14,109 nt of DNA from Minisyncoccota bacterium (GTDB lineage: Bacteria; Patescibacteriota; Minisyncoccia; Phycocordibacterales; UBA5272). Below are positions 5,861 through 12,980 of this stretch, one piece after another. The notes under the pieces are model-generated. The model was not told the origin of the DNA, did no database searches, and saw nothing but the letters and a program-made list of their open reading frames with translations. The translations under genes and the position numbers were made by a program. The stretch spans positions 1-14,109 of the forward strand of contig JALHNF010000013.1 in NCBI GenBank assembly GCA_022843645.1. Direction: 5' to 3'. The first letter of the stretch is position 1. Every line of letters begins with the position of its first letter.

Positions 5861-7189
5861 GGATCGTAGTTCTGCAACTTCCTTCATTAAGACAGGGTCT
5901 GTTGTTAAATCATTCTTTATTTTTTCATATGAGTGAATGACTGTTGTGTGATCTCTTCCTCCCAACGTTTCTCCGATTGCAGGGTATGAAACGTCAAAGT
6001 CTTCACGAAGTAGATACATGGCAACCTGTCGCGGCTTCACAATGTCTTTTCTGCGTGTTTTGTTGTAAATAGCGGCATCTTCTATGCCATAAAAATCACT
6101 CACAATTTTAATAATGTCTCGCAGGGAGATATTTTTCTTTGTTTTTATATTATTTTTAATGAGTTGTTTGACTTCTTGGAGCTGCATGACTCGCCCTTTG
6201 AGTTGGGACTGCATGAGAATTGTGTTTAGTACACCTTCAAGTTCACGAATACTTCCTTGAACAGACTCAGCAACATACTCAAGGATTTCATCTGATATAA
6301 ACGAAGTACTTTCTTTAACTTTTGATCGTACAATAGCAAAACGGCTTTCAAAGTCAGGTTGGGATATGTCAATAATCATTCCTGCGTTAAAACGCGATTG
6401 AAGCCTGTCCTCTAAGCCCAAAATAAAATTCGGGTGTTTGTCTGAGCTAAAAATAATCTGCTTATTTTGTTCGTGAAGTGTGTTGAAAAGGTAAAAAAGC
6501 TCTTCTTGTGTCTTCTCTTTCCCACTTACAAACTGAATGTCGTCCATAATAAGAACATCGTATTTTCGGTACTTTTCTTTAAAATTATTGATTTTATTAG
6601 CGTGCATGGAGTTCACATAATCAACAGAAAAACGCTCAAGAGAGGTGTAAAAGACCTTGAAATCAGGAAACCTTCTTTTGATCTCATTTCCAACCGACTG
6701 CAAAAGATGTGTTTTCCCTAGTCCTGTACCTCCATATATAAATAAAGGGTTATATTGCGCACCAGGGTGATTTACAATTGCTTGCGCTGCTGCATATGCC
6801 AGCTCATTAAAAGGTCCCACAATAAAGTTTTGAAATGTGTACTTGGGGTTGAGTCCATCTTCCTTCGTTTCAGAAAACGGCAATCTTAAAAAAGGCTGCT
6901 TCTCTGTTGGTCCAACTTCAACATCTTTTTTAGGGTTATCATTTGATTTAGAAATACAGTATTCTACTGTTCGTACGTGCTCGTTTAGGTCTCGAAGTGT
7001 TTTAAGGATGAAAGAATGGTATTTAGTAATAAGCCAATCTTTTACAAACTCATTTGGAACACCAACATATACCGTCCCCTCGTCAAACTTTACAATAGAA
7101 GTATTTTTAAACCACGTGCTGTAGTTTGCTCTCGACAAAGCAAGTTCTATTTCTGCGAGCGCAGATTGCCACAACTCTCGGGTGTTCAT
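5849..7189 (-). CDS. dnaA: Chromosomal replication initiator DnaA
   Basis: A 446-residue AAA+ initiator that binds DnaA boxes and opens oriC. All four domains are present: domain I (about 1-75, starting LWQSALAEIELALSRANYSTWF), a short linker to about 113, the ATPase domain (about 114-340) and the DNA-binding domain (about 350-446). Walker A is GGTGLGKTH at 153-161, Walker B LIMDDIQF at 213-220, sensor 1 FSSDKHP near 247-253, and the sensor 2 arginine is in GSIRELEG (R315). The DNA-recognition signature GGRDHTTVIHS is at 410-420, with the basic loop TRRKDIVKPRQ before it. The start is ATG at 7189, 8 nt after a perfect TATAAT. It is divergent from rpmH and followed by the putative origin and dnaN. 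Confidence 0.97.
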   Translation of the reverse strand: MNTRELWQSALAEIELALSRANYSTWFKNTSIVKFDEGTVYVGVPNEFVKDWLITKYHSFILKTLRDLNEHVRTVEYCISKSNDNPKKDVEVGPTEKQPFLRLPFSETKEDGLNPKYTFQNFIVGPFNELAYAAAQAIVNHPGAQYNPLFIYGGTGLGKTHLLQSVGNEIKRRFPDFKVFYTSLERFSVDYVNSMHANKINNFKEKYRKYDVLIMDDIQFVSGKEKTQEELFYLFNTLHEQNKQIIFSSDKHPNFILGLEDRLQSRFNAGMIIDISQPDFESRFAIVRSKVKESTSFISDEILEYVAESVQGSIRELEGVLNTILMQSQLKGRVMQLQEVKQLIKNNIKTKKNISLRDIIKIVSDFYGIEDAAIYNKTRRKDIVKPRQVAMYLLREDFDVSYPAIGETLGGRDHTTVIHSYEKIKNDLTTDPVLMKEVAELRSLFT

Positions 7190-7225
7190 GTGGATACATT
7201 ATAAGGGTTGTGGATAACTCTGCAA
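7189..7225 (-). promoter_or_regulatory. dnaA promoter with embedded DnaA boxes
   Basis: On the minus strand TTGCAG (7220-7225) and TATAAT (7198-7203) are spaced 16 bp; the hexamer ends 8 nt before the dnaA ATG. A perfect DnaA box, TTATCCACA, fills 7209-7217 in the spacer, and a one-mismatch box, GTATCCACA, lies at 7189-7197 between the -10 and the start codon. DnaA bound here would block polymerase, so autoregulation is likely. Confidence 0.75.
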
Positions 7226-7239
7226 TGGTGTGGAATGTG

Positions 7240-7268
7240 TTGTTTTAATGCTCGAAACATGGTATAGT
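7240..7268 (+). promoter_or_regulatory. rpmH promoter
   Basis: TTGTTT (7240-7245) and TATAGT (7263-7268) are spaced 17 bp, with an extended TGn motif (ATGG) directly before the -10. The hexamer ends 8 nt before the rpmH ATG at 7277, again predicting a leaderless mRNA. It probably drives rpmH, rnpA and yidC. Confidence 0.7.
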
Positions 7269-7276
7269 ACGAAATC

Positions 7277-7432
7277 ATGTCAAGAACATACCAACCAAGC
7301 AAAGTAAAAAGAGCCCGAAAACACGGTTTTATGGCTCGTACGCAAACAAATGCAGGAAAAAAGGTTCTTGCTCGTCGTCGATCACATGGTCGCGCAAAGC
7401 TTGCTGTAAAAAGCAAGGTTAAAGGAAAGTAA
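7277..7432 (+). CDS. rpmH: 50S ribosomal protein L34
   Basis: A 51-residue, very basic protein. It begins MSRTYQPSKVKRARKHGF and continues with GKKVLARRRSHGRAKL, which is the diagnostic L34 pattern (family RTYQPS-KRAR-HGFRAR and GR-VL-RRR-KGR). L34 is a small protein of the large ribosomal subunit that packs against 23S rRNA. Compared with the 44-46 residue standard form it has a short extra lysine-rich tail (VKSKVKGK). The ATG at 7277 is the only sensible start and sits 8 nt behind a -10 element. It is divergent from dnaA and is followed after 19 nt by rnpA, the usual order next to bacterial origins. Confidence 0.97.
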   Translation: MSRTYQPSKVKRARKHGFMARTQTNAGKKVLARRRSHGRAKLAVKSKVKGK

Positions 7433-7451
7433 TTCCATTTGCGGCACCCCC

Positions 7452-7697
7452 ATGGCTTATCAGAAGCCCCCTGTAGTAGTACAAAAAAAGAAGGCCGAGA
7501 GCCTTTCTTTTTATATAAGTATTCCCAAAAAAGAGATCAAGAACGCAATCGACAGAAACAAACTAAAAAGACGAATACGAGTAATTCTGCAAAACCTCGA
7601 CAAAAAACCATGTACCATAAAGATTTTTGTGTCACAAGCAGCCCTTCACACACCTTTTTCTCAATTACAAGATATAATAAAAGCTCAATATGATTAA
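7452..7697 (+). CDS. rnpA: Ribonuclease P protein component (short form)
   Basis: An 81-residue RnpA, the protein subunit that helps the RNase P RNA bind and cleave the 5' leaders of pre-tRNAs. The key evidence is the RNR-type motif NAIDRNKLKRRIR at about 31-43, preceded by the SFYISIPKKEI strand and followed by the TIKIFVSQAAL strand, in the correct order for the family. Position between rpmH and yidC confirms it. It is shorter than the common 105-125 residues: the N-terminal helix (R-RLRK-xDF region) is missing. The frame is open upstream only to a stop at 7407-7409, inside rpmH, with no ATG, GTG or TTG start visible before 7452. It overlaps yidC by 8 nt, which suggests translational coupling. 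Confidence 0.88.
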   Translation: MAYQKPPVVVQKKKAESLSFYISIPKKEIKNAIDRNKLKRRIRVILQNLDKKPCTIKIFVSQAALHTPFSQLQDIIKAQYD

Positions 7698-8424
7698 AAC
7701 AATCTGGGAAACCACAATATACGAACCAATATATAATCTCCTTGTTTTCATACTGACCCATATCCCCGGACACTACGCATGGATTGCTGTTGTGGTGCTC
7801 ACGATCATTATTAGAGTTCTTCTCTTCCCTGTTTATCAAAGGATTATTAGAACACAAAAGGTTTTGCGAGATGTGCAACCTGAAATAAAGCAGATTCAAG
7901 AAAAGTATAAATCAGACCGACAAGCCCTTGCTTTAAAAGTAATGGAGGTATACAAAACACACAAAGTAAACCCCTTTTCTACTATAGGATATCTTATTTT
8001 TGTTCAAATTCCCGTGTTTTTGGGGTTGTATTTTGTGTTTGCACGAGGTTTAGTACATCACGAAGGAGCTCTCTATTCTTTCGTTTCGTTTCCAGAGACG
8101 GTCAACACATTCTTTTTTAATATTGATCTTATGATAACAGGAAGTGTTGCGATTGCGTTTTTGGCTGGTGTTGCGCAGTACTTCCACAGTAGAAACACTC
8201 TTTCGCTTCAACCAGAAATACCTCCTCGAAAAAAAGATGAAATGCCGAGCTTTCAGGATGAGCTTCAAAGAAGTTTACGCTTTCAGACGCTGTACTTCAT
8301 TCCTGTACTTATTACTGTAACCGCATACTTTTTCCCTGCAGCAATCGGCCTCTACTGGGTTGTGAATAGTGTGTTTTCTATCGCACAAGAAAAATTTGTT
8401 CAGAGAAAACAAGCTACTCTATAG
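7690..8424 (+). CDS. yidC: Membrane protein insertase YidC/Oxa1 family
   Basis: A 244-residue member of the YidC/Oxa1/SpoIIIJ family, which inserts and folds membrane proteins with or without SecYEG. This is the short Gram-positive-like form without the large periplasmic P1 domain. Hydrophobic segments lie at about 12-26, 29-48, 96-120, 146-165 and 200-232. The conserved arginine of the hydrophilic groove is R42 in LTIIIRVLLFPV, followed by the cytoplasmic helical hairpin (about 50-95, LRDVQPEIKQIQEKYKSDRQ). The C-terminal helix carries AAIGLYWVVNSVFSIAQ, the typical P-GL-LYW--N pattern. No lipobox cysteine is seen at the N-terminus. It starts inside rnpA (8-nt overlap), and its 3' end overlaps the convergent gene by 11 nt. 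Confidence 0.94.
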   Translation: MIKTIWETTIYEPIYNLLVFILTHIPGHYAWIAVVVLTIIIRVLLFPVYQRIIRTQKVLRDVQPEIKQIQEKYKSDRQALALKVMEVYKTHKVNPFSTIGYLIFVQIPVFLGLYFVFARGLVHHEGALYSFVSFPETVNTFFFNIDLMITGSVAIAFLAGVAQYFHSRNTLSLQPEIPPRKKDEMPSFQDELQRSLRFQTLYFIPVLITVTAYFFPAAIGLYWVVNSVFSIAQEKFVQRKQATL

Positions 8425-9637
8425 TAATAATCCACGGACGCATATCCTTTTTATTAATGAAAGTGATTATTCCTGAGTGACGAGAGCTGTATGGATAGAG
8501 TACGTCTACTTGCTCATCTGGTGAAGGAAGACTGTCAAAGGCGCCGGATGCTGTATCAATAATAGCTAAAGAGTCGTTAAGGCTTGCTTTGCCCATATAC
8601 CAAAAGTCCGGAGCATTTTCTCCTACTGTTTCAGGTACACCACAAAACATAAACGTTTGCGTGCTCACATCTGGTACGCACTTCTCTTTGAATGTCTGCA
8701 TTCCAAGAGAAGCTGTTTCCTTGGAAGAGATATTTATCAGGTTTGTTTGAGAAAAAGATCCAAAGTATACCATGCTCATAAGGGCATCACCTTTTTGATT
8801 TGGGATACCAGTGAGGCCTATTCCGGATGTAACTTTTTCTACACTACCGTTTTGTCTATCTAGTTCGAATAGGAAGCCTTGTGTATTTTGTGCTGGCTTT
8901 GTACCTATGAAAATACGACCATCACGTGCGTAGCCATATATGTCACGCAAAAAACTCCGCATAAGCAGTGTTTTTTTGTTGGTAAGTGGGTTGTATTCGT
9001 ATACTTCAGAACCGCTTTGTGTGTGCTCTATAAAGTAAGCCATGTTTCCATCTACAAAGAAAGAGTCGATACTGGTACTGCTTAAAACAGGAGTAAAAAA
9101 GCGCTCCTCAAAAGGTGTTCGGGGGTCGCTTCGTAATACAAATGTTTTTAACACATCCTTGTCTTGTGACTGAACAATCACAAACCTTCCTGATTGTGTA
9201 AATTCTGATCGAATAATGTTGGGGATATTGATGTTACCAACAATGCTTGTTGTTTTTGTTTGGGGATCATACAAACGCACGAGCCCAGACCCTTTTCCAA
9301 TACTCATGATAAGCGTTGATGTGCTTGTGGTACTTGTTTTAAAATCAAGCGGTTGTACAGACGAAACGGTATAATCACCAAGTTTAAAGACAGAGTACCC
9401 AATCAATATCTCCGGTTCAGCGCTGACAGGGGTGTCTGTATTTAGGGTTGATGTGCTAGTTGGGGTGGTTGGGTTGGAGCTTGTGCTTCCGTTTGAGTCT
9501 ATGTTGCCAAACAAAGGTTCGTCTTGAGTTACATTCTGAACCACATCTCGTGCTTGTGGGAAGAAGAAGTACACACCAGTGCCAACTAAAAGGAGTGTGA
9601 GAAAAATCACTATACCTACAAACCAAGATTTATTCAT
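8414..9637 (-). CDS. Membrane-anchored beta-propeller-like protein, function unknown
   Basis: A 407-residue protein that I cannot name. It has a short positive N-terminus and one membrane helix at about 5-27 (WFVGIVIFLTLLLVGTGVYFFF), then a Ser/Thr/Asn/Pro-rich linker (about 45-75), so the bulk should be outside the membrane. The remainder shows repeated strand-turn units with a Tyr/Leu-Asp and Thr/Gly-turn pattern, such as VRLYDPQTKTTSIVG, YEYNPLTNKKTLL, FELDRQNGSVEKV and AIIDTASGAFDSL, typical of WD40/PD40-like beta-propellers. I prefer the ATG at 9635-9637 over the adjacent in-frame TTG at 9638-9640. It follows the 790-aa pilin/hydrolase gene by 18 nt and so probably belongs to the secretion block, perhaps as an external scaffold. 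Its 3' end overlaps yidC by 11 nt, convergently. Confidence 0.75.
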   Translation of the reverse strand: MNKSWFVGIVIFLTLLLVGTGVYFFFPQARDVVQNVTQDEPLFGNIDSNGSTSSNPTTPTSTSTLNTDTPVSAEPEILIGYSVFKLGDYTVSSVQPLDFKTSTTSTSTLIMSIGKGSGLVRLYDPQTKTTSIVGNINIPNIIRSEFTQSGRFVIVQSQDKDVLKTFVLRSDPRTPFEERFFTPVLSSTSIDSFFVDGNMAYFIEHTQSGSEVYEYNPLTNKKTLLMRSFLRDIYGYARDGRIFIGTKPAQNTQGFLFELDRQNGSVEKVTSGIGLTGIPNQKGDALMSMVYFGSFSQTNLINISSKETASLGMQTFKEKCVPDVSTQTFMFCGVPETVGENAPDFWYMGKASLNDSLAIIDTASGAFDSLPSPDEQVDVLYPYSSRHSGIITFINKKDMRPWIITIE

Positions 9638-9644
9638 CAAGATA

Positions 9645-9650
9645 ATTGTA
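9645..9650 (-). promoter_or_regulatory. Possible internal -10 before the propeller gene
   Basis: On the minus strand TACAAT ends 7 nt before the ATG at 9637, a spacing close to that of the better promoters here. There is no TGn element or clear -35, and the gene may simply be read through from upstream. Confidence 0.3.
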
Positions 9651-9655
9651 CTATA

Positions 9656-12028
9656 TTAATCAGTAATTTGTTCCATCATTTCTCTGATGTTTGTGACATA
9701 GAAGCGTGTCTCCTCAAAACTACCTTCTCGTCTATTTGCATTCCAATCACAGTCTGTTCTTTTTGGCACAGTTGGGTTTGCGCGATCATAACACAAGTTA
9801 CCTGCCGCTTGAGTGCCGCTTTCCCAAGGACACTCCCATTTTTTTCTTCCAGGGCAGTTTAGACTTGATCCTAGCCCTCCTGGTCCAGCGTTGTATGACG
9901 CGATTTGATCGTTAAGAGAATTATTAGAGAATCGTTTTATATAACGAGCCGACAATCTAAGTGAGTAGGTATACTTTTCTACCTCGCTTGATTTCAACCA
10001 ACTAATCACAAAAGCATCGTCTTTCCCTACAAACTTTCTCTGAAAGGTAGAGTCAACGTCTCTTGCGGTGGAAATTAACATCTGACCTATCCCGTATGCT
10101 CCTTTTGGGCTTGGTCCAGCATCAAATCTCCCCTCTGATTCTTGTGATATGAGTGCTCGGAAAAGTTTATAGTCAATACTTTCTTGACTTGCAACTGTTC
10201 TCAAAACAGGTTTAATACTGTTTGTGGTTTGTAGTTTCCGACTTGCTTCGGTAGGACAATATACAACCCCATTTTTTACCCCACCCGCTATGTTTAGGTG
10301 TTCAAAAACATAACTGTCTTTATTTTGTATTCTGCCACAACCACTCTGACTTCCTCCTCCTGATGATCCGCTATTTGATTTCAAATACACTGAAAAGTGA
10401 GGTCGGACATTCTGTAGCTGAATGACACATCTTTCTCGAGGACAACTTCTTCGTAATTCTTGAGGAACGGCGTTACTGAGTCTTGTGGCGTCGGCGATAT
10501 TAGGCACCTCATATTGCACAAGGAGAGATGCTTCTTGTGCTGCTTGAATAAAATCTAACAACTGAGCCTCTGTTTTTACCTCCCCAGACTGGTTTGAACG
10601 AGCGTCCACGCATTTTCCTGTCGCGTGACAATTATTTGCGTGACTTGAAATGGTTGGCGGCCATGCCTCGGTTACTGTGAGCACACCTTCTTCTAGTGCA
10701 CCACTTAATGTCCTTAGTTTTTGATGAAGCTCTCTGTTTACCTTGCACTGCTCACCGCTTAATATTTCTGATGCTGGACAATTATCTCTTTGAAACTCAC
10801 GACAACATGTCTGGGCATTTGTTTGTATGCCTGTAAGGGGTACGCAATCAGCGCATTCTCCAGCTGTGCCGCCATTGTCTACTCCTCCAGATGTTCCTGC
10901 TTGGTTGCCACCTACCACTGTCAGCTTACCAGCAATATTGGGTACCTCAAGGGTAAAACGAGTCAGGTCTGGGTTGATGATATTAAGTAGAAGCCATGAA
11001 AGAAGGGCAAACAAAAGTCCTACAATAGCATTCGTAATTATTTTTCTTCCACCATCAACACTCCCCAATGTGTCCCCTGTTGCATAGCGAGCGCCACCAA
11101 TAATAAGGTATACAACCGCAAGTACAACGGCTGTGATAAGAAGCAGAGTAATGATTCTTTGTAAAATACCAAATACACCACCTTCGCCTGTTTCTCCAAT
11201 CACGATGCTTTCTTGAGGATTGAGCCCTTCCGCAAGTGGAAGTGGGGTCAGGAATTCGTATGTGTTGTCAGTTGGTGAGCCACCCGTGCCCCCTCCTCCG
11301 CCGGAAGACCCGCACCTCTCGGTTGTAATATCTCTTGATTGGGAGGGGATGTTGTTCTGTGTGCCTGTTTTTGAGGTTGCGGTTAGTGTATACGGTGTTT
11401 CGCATGTGAGCCCGGAAAGTTCGATTGTTTCTGCAATGCGTGCACTTGCGGTTTCAGATACAATCACTTCTTTTGTTATTGGCGCAGATCCTTGCGTGGT
11501 TGCGGTAAGTGAGAGGGTGAAATTCGTTCTTCCTGCGATAGGTGTCTCTGGTGGTATTGTGATTACTACAGTTGCAGAAACTGAGCTCTCGGTACTGTTT
11601 ACGTTTTCGATTGTTGTTGCAAGTTGGCCAACACAGGGACGGGTCTGAAACCCAAAAGACTCAGTTAAAAATACGCTAGCGCTACTTGGGTTTGCTGTTC
11701 GGATACGAACAGTCCCTCTATATGTTGCATTACATGTAAGTGGAGAGAGTGTTGTGCGTATTGTCTTGCTACATCGCGCACCTTGGCAACTGAGCGCTTC
11801 AGTTGCCCCCCTCACTGTCCCACTTGGTCCTGTATACTCAATCTCAGGTGTCACTCGTTCTAAAGGTTGAGTTCTCCGCACGATATCTTTGGCAACTATT
11901 TCTAAAATAGCTGCATTTGAAGCGGTACTTTCTACACGAACAGAGAGCTCCTCTCCTTGCTCGTTGGTAACAGAAAAAGCCTGCCACGGAAAAACCAGTA
12001 AGGTAAGGAAAGGAATAATGTACTTCAT
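9656..12028 (-). CDS. Multidomain VirB2-like pilin / M15-like peptidase / lytic transglycosylase fusion
   Basis: A 790-residue exported protein. Residues 1-19 are a signal peptide (cut after AFS). Residues about 23-238 are beta-rich Ig/Fn3-like domains with cysteines at 81, 86, 99, 132, 209 and 239, then a Gly-rich linker. Two helices (about 286-311 and 330-352) flank GGARYATGDTLGSVDGG and end in NIINPDL, the VirB2/TrbC-type pilin core of CPR genomes. Residues about 405-550 are Cys-rich with HATGKCVD (H468, D475) and PHFSVYL (H544), resembling the HxxGxxxD...H zinc site of M15/hedgehog-type peptidases. Residues about 601-790 are an SLT lytic transglycosylase: catalytic E630 in ISQES, AYGIGQM at 644-650 and SYNAGPGG at 711-718. 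Predicted topology puts both enzymes outside. It lies 1 nt after the Ig-like gene, near virB4. The transglycosylase and pilin calls are firm; the peptidase is tentative. Confidence 0.85.
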   Translation of the reverse strand: MKYIIPFLTLLVFPWQAFSVTNEQGEELSVRVESTASNAAILEIVAKDIVRRTQPLERVTPEIEYTGPSGTVRGATEALSCQGARCSKTIRTTLSPLTCNATYRGTVRIRTANPSSASVFLTESFGFQTRPCVGQLATTIENVNSTESSVSATVVITIPPETPIAGRTNFTLSLTATTQGSAPITKEVIVSETASARIAETIELSGLTCETPYTLTATSKTGTQNNIPSQSRDITTERCGSSGGGGGTGGSPTDNTYEFLTPLPLAEGLNPQESIVIGETGEGGVFGILQRIITLLLITAVVLAVVYLIIGGARYATGDTLGSVDGGRKIITNAIVGLLFALLSWLLLNIINPDLTRFTLEVPNIAGKLTVVGGNQAGTSGGVDNGGTAGECADCVPLTGIQTNAQTCCREFQRDNCPASEILSGEQCKVNRELHQKLRTLSGALEEGVLTVTEAWPPTISSHANNCHATGKCVDARSNQSGEVKTEAQLLDFIQAAQEASLLVQYEVPNIADATRLSNAVPQELRRSCPRERCVIQLQNVRPHFSVYLKSNSGSSGGGSQSGCGRIQNKDSYVFEHLNIAGGVKNGVVYCPTEASRKLQTTNSIKPVLRTVASQESIDYKLFRALISQESEGRFDAGPSPKGAYGIGQMLISTARDVDSTFQRKFVGKDDAFVISWLKSSEVEKYTYSLRLSARYIKRFSNNSLNDQIASYNAGPGGLGSSLNCPGRKKWECPWESGTQAAGNLCYDRANPTVPKRTDCDWNANRREGSFEETRFYVTNIREMMEQITD

Positions 12029-12029
12029 A

Positions 12030-12980
12030 CTACAATTCTACATCAGTTGAGACCCTATTGAACTGGAGTGTCCGTTCCTGGTGACGAACAGTAACCCCAA
12101 CTTGCGCCACACCCTTGTCTTGTGTGCCTTTTCGTAGATTAAGAAGAGATCTGTCGCCCTGGGACCGTGTTGGGAGGCCGTTTAATGTCCAGCTTATTCC
12201 AAGGAGTGTGCTTGCACGGCTTCCGGCCGAGAAAAACCATGGAATGACTTCAAGAGTCACGTCTTCTTTAGTGAGGGCGATGTTTCTTCCGAGTTCTTTT
12301 TCAAAACGTGTGCCATAGAGTGGTGAATATTCAAACAAAGATATTTGTACCTTTCTTGGGATAAGTGTAATGGTTCGCGAAGTGTCTTCCATGGTCACAC
12401 GTATGTCTTCGCTGTTAGAAAATGGGCTGAGTTTTGTAATAAAAGCTTGTTTGCCTCGGCCTGATTGAGCCTGGTCTACAAATCCATTTTTTGCCCATGT
12501 ATAGATATTTGTGTCGCTACTTATAATTGCGGGAAAACTATCAGGAATAGCAATGATTTTCACAACGCTCTCTTCAGCAATATGTGAACGTCCTTGGTAC
12601 CATGGTGGGGTGTAGCCGTCAACTGACTCTATGTAAAGCCCAAGTGATCGCGGCTCTAAAGTGACACTTTTCTCTACTACAAGCTCACCTTGTGTCACAA
12701 CCACAAAGACTTCTTTTGTTTCTCCCGATTCTGGCGCAGTAACACGCACCTGTCGCACACCGACACCTTCTTGGAGTGTCTCGCCGTCTGTCTCCCAGAG
12801 GATTGTTGCTTTGTTGAGTGGAATATTAAAACTCGAGATTGAAATGGTAACAGACTCTCCGGGGCCAAAATTCTCAGGTGATATTTCAATAGTAAAAGAA
12901 GGTTGTACTTGAGCGAGCGCCACACCAGAAAAAAGTGTGCACATACACCATATACTACTAAGAATTTTCACGGTCTGCAT
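12030..12980 (-). CDS. Exported Ig-like protein of the type IV secretion block
   Basis: A 316-residue protein that I do not recognise by name. The N-terminus is a good signal peptide: a Lys at position 5, a hydrophobic core and an ALA cleavage site near residue 23. The mature part starts QVQPSFTIEISPENFGPGESVTISI, the typical opening of a bacterial Ig-like domain, and continues with beta-strand patterns to the end, probably two or three domains with short motifs such as ILWETDG and YTWAKNG at equivalent places. There is no second membrane helix, so it should be secreted or surface-bound. The ATG at 12980 lies inside the virB4 3' end (23-nt overlap); the next ATG (12944) would remove half of the signal peptide. 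The multidomain protein follows after 1 nt, so these genes form one operon and probably one machine. Confidence 0.8.
   Translation of the reverse strand: MQTVKILSSIWCMCTLFSGVALAQVQPSFTIEISPENFGPGESVTISISSFNIPLNKATILWETDGETLQEGVGVRQVRVTAPESGETKEVFVVVTQGELVVEKSVTLEPRSLGLYIESVDGYTPPWYQGRSHIAEESVVKIIAIPDSFPAIISSDTNIYTWAKNGFVDQAQSGRGKQAFITKLSPFSNSEDIRVTMEDTSRTITLIPRKVQISLFEYSPLYGTRFEKELGRNIALTKEDVTLEVIPWFFSAGSRASTLLGISWTLNGLPTRSQGDRSLLNLRKGTQDKGVAQVGVTVRHQERTLQFNRVSTDVEL

Noticed and set aside
7439..7693. 84-codon open frame overlapping rnpA in another frame
   Set aside because: The rnpA frame carries the RNR motif in its expected rpmH-rnpA-yidC position; this frame shows only low-complexity, polar sequence.
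7537..7899. 120-codon minus-strand open frame across rnpA and yidC
   Set aside because: Antisense to two well-supported genes and lacking any domain pattern.
11220..11648. 142-codon plus-strand open frame
   Set aside because: It is antisense to the Ig-like and linker part of the 790-aa gene, whose protein shows a signal peptide and clear domains; the Pro/Val/Ser-rich translation is a shadow.
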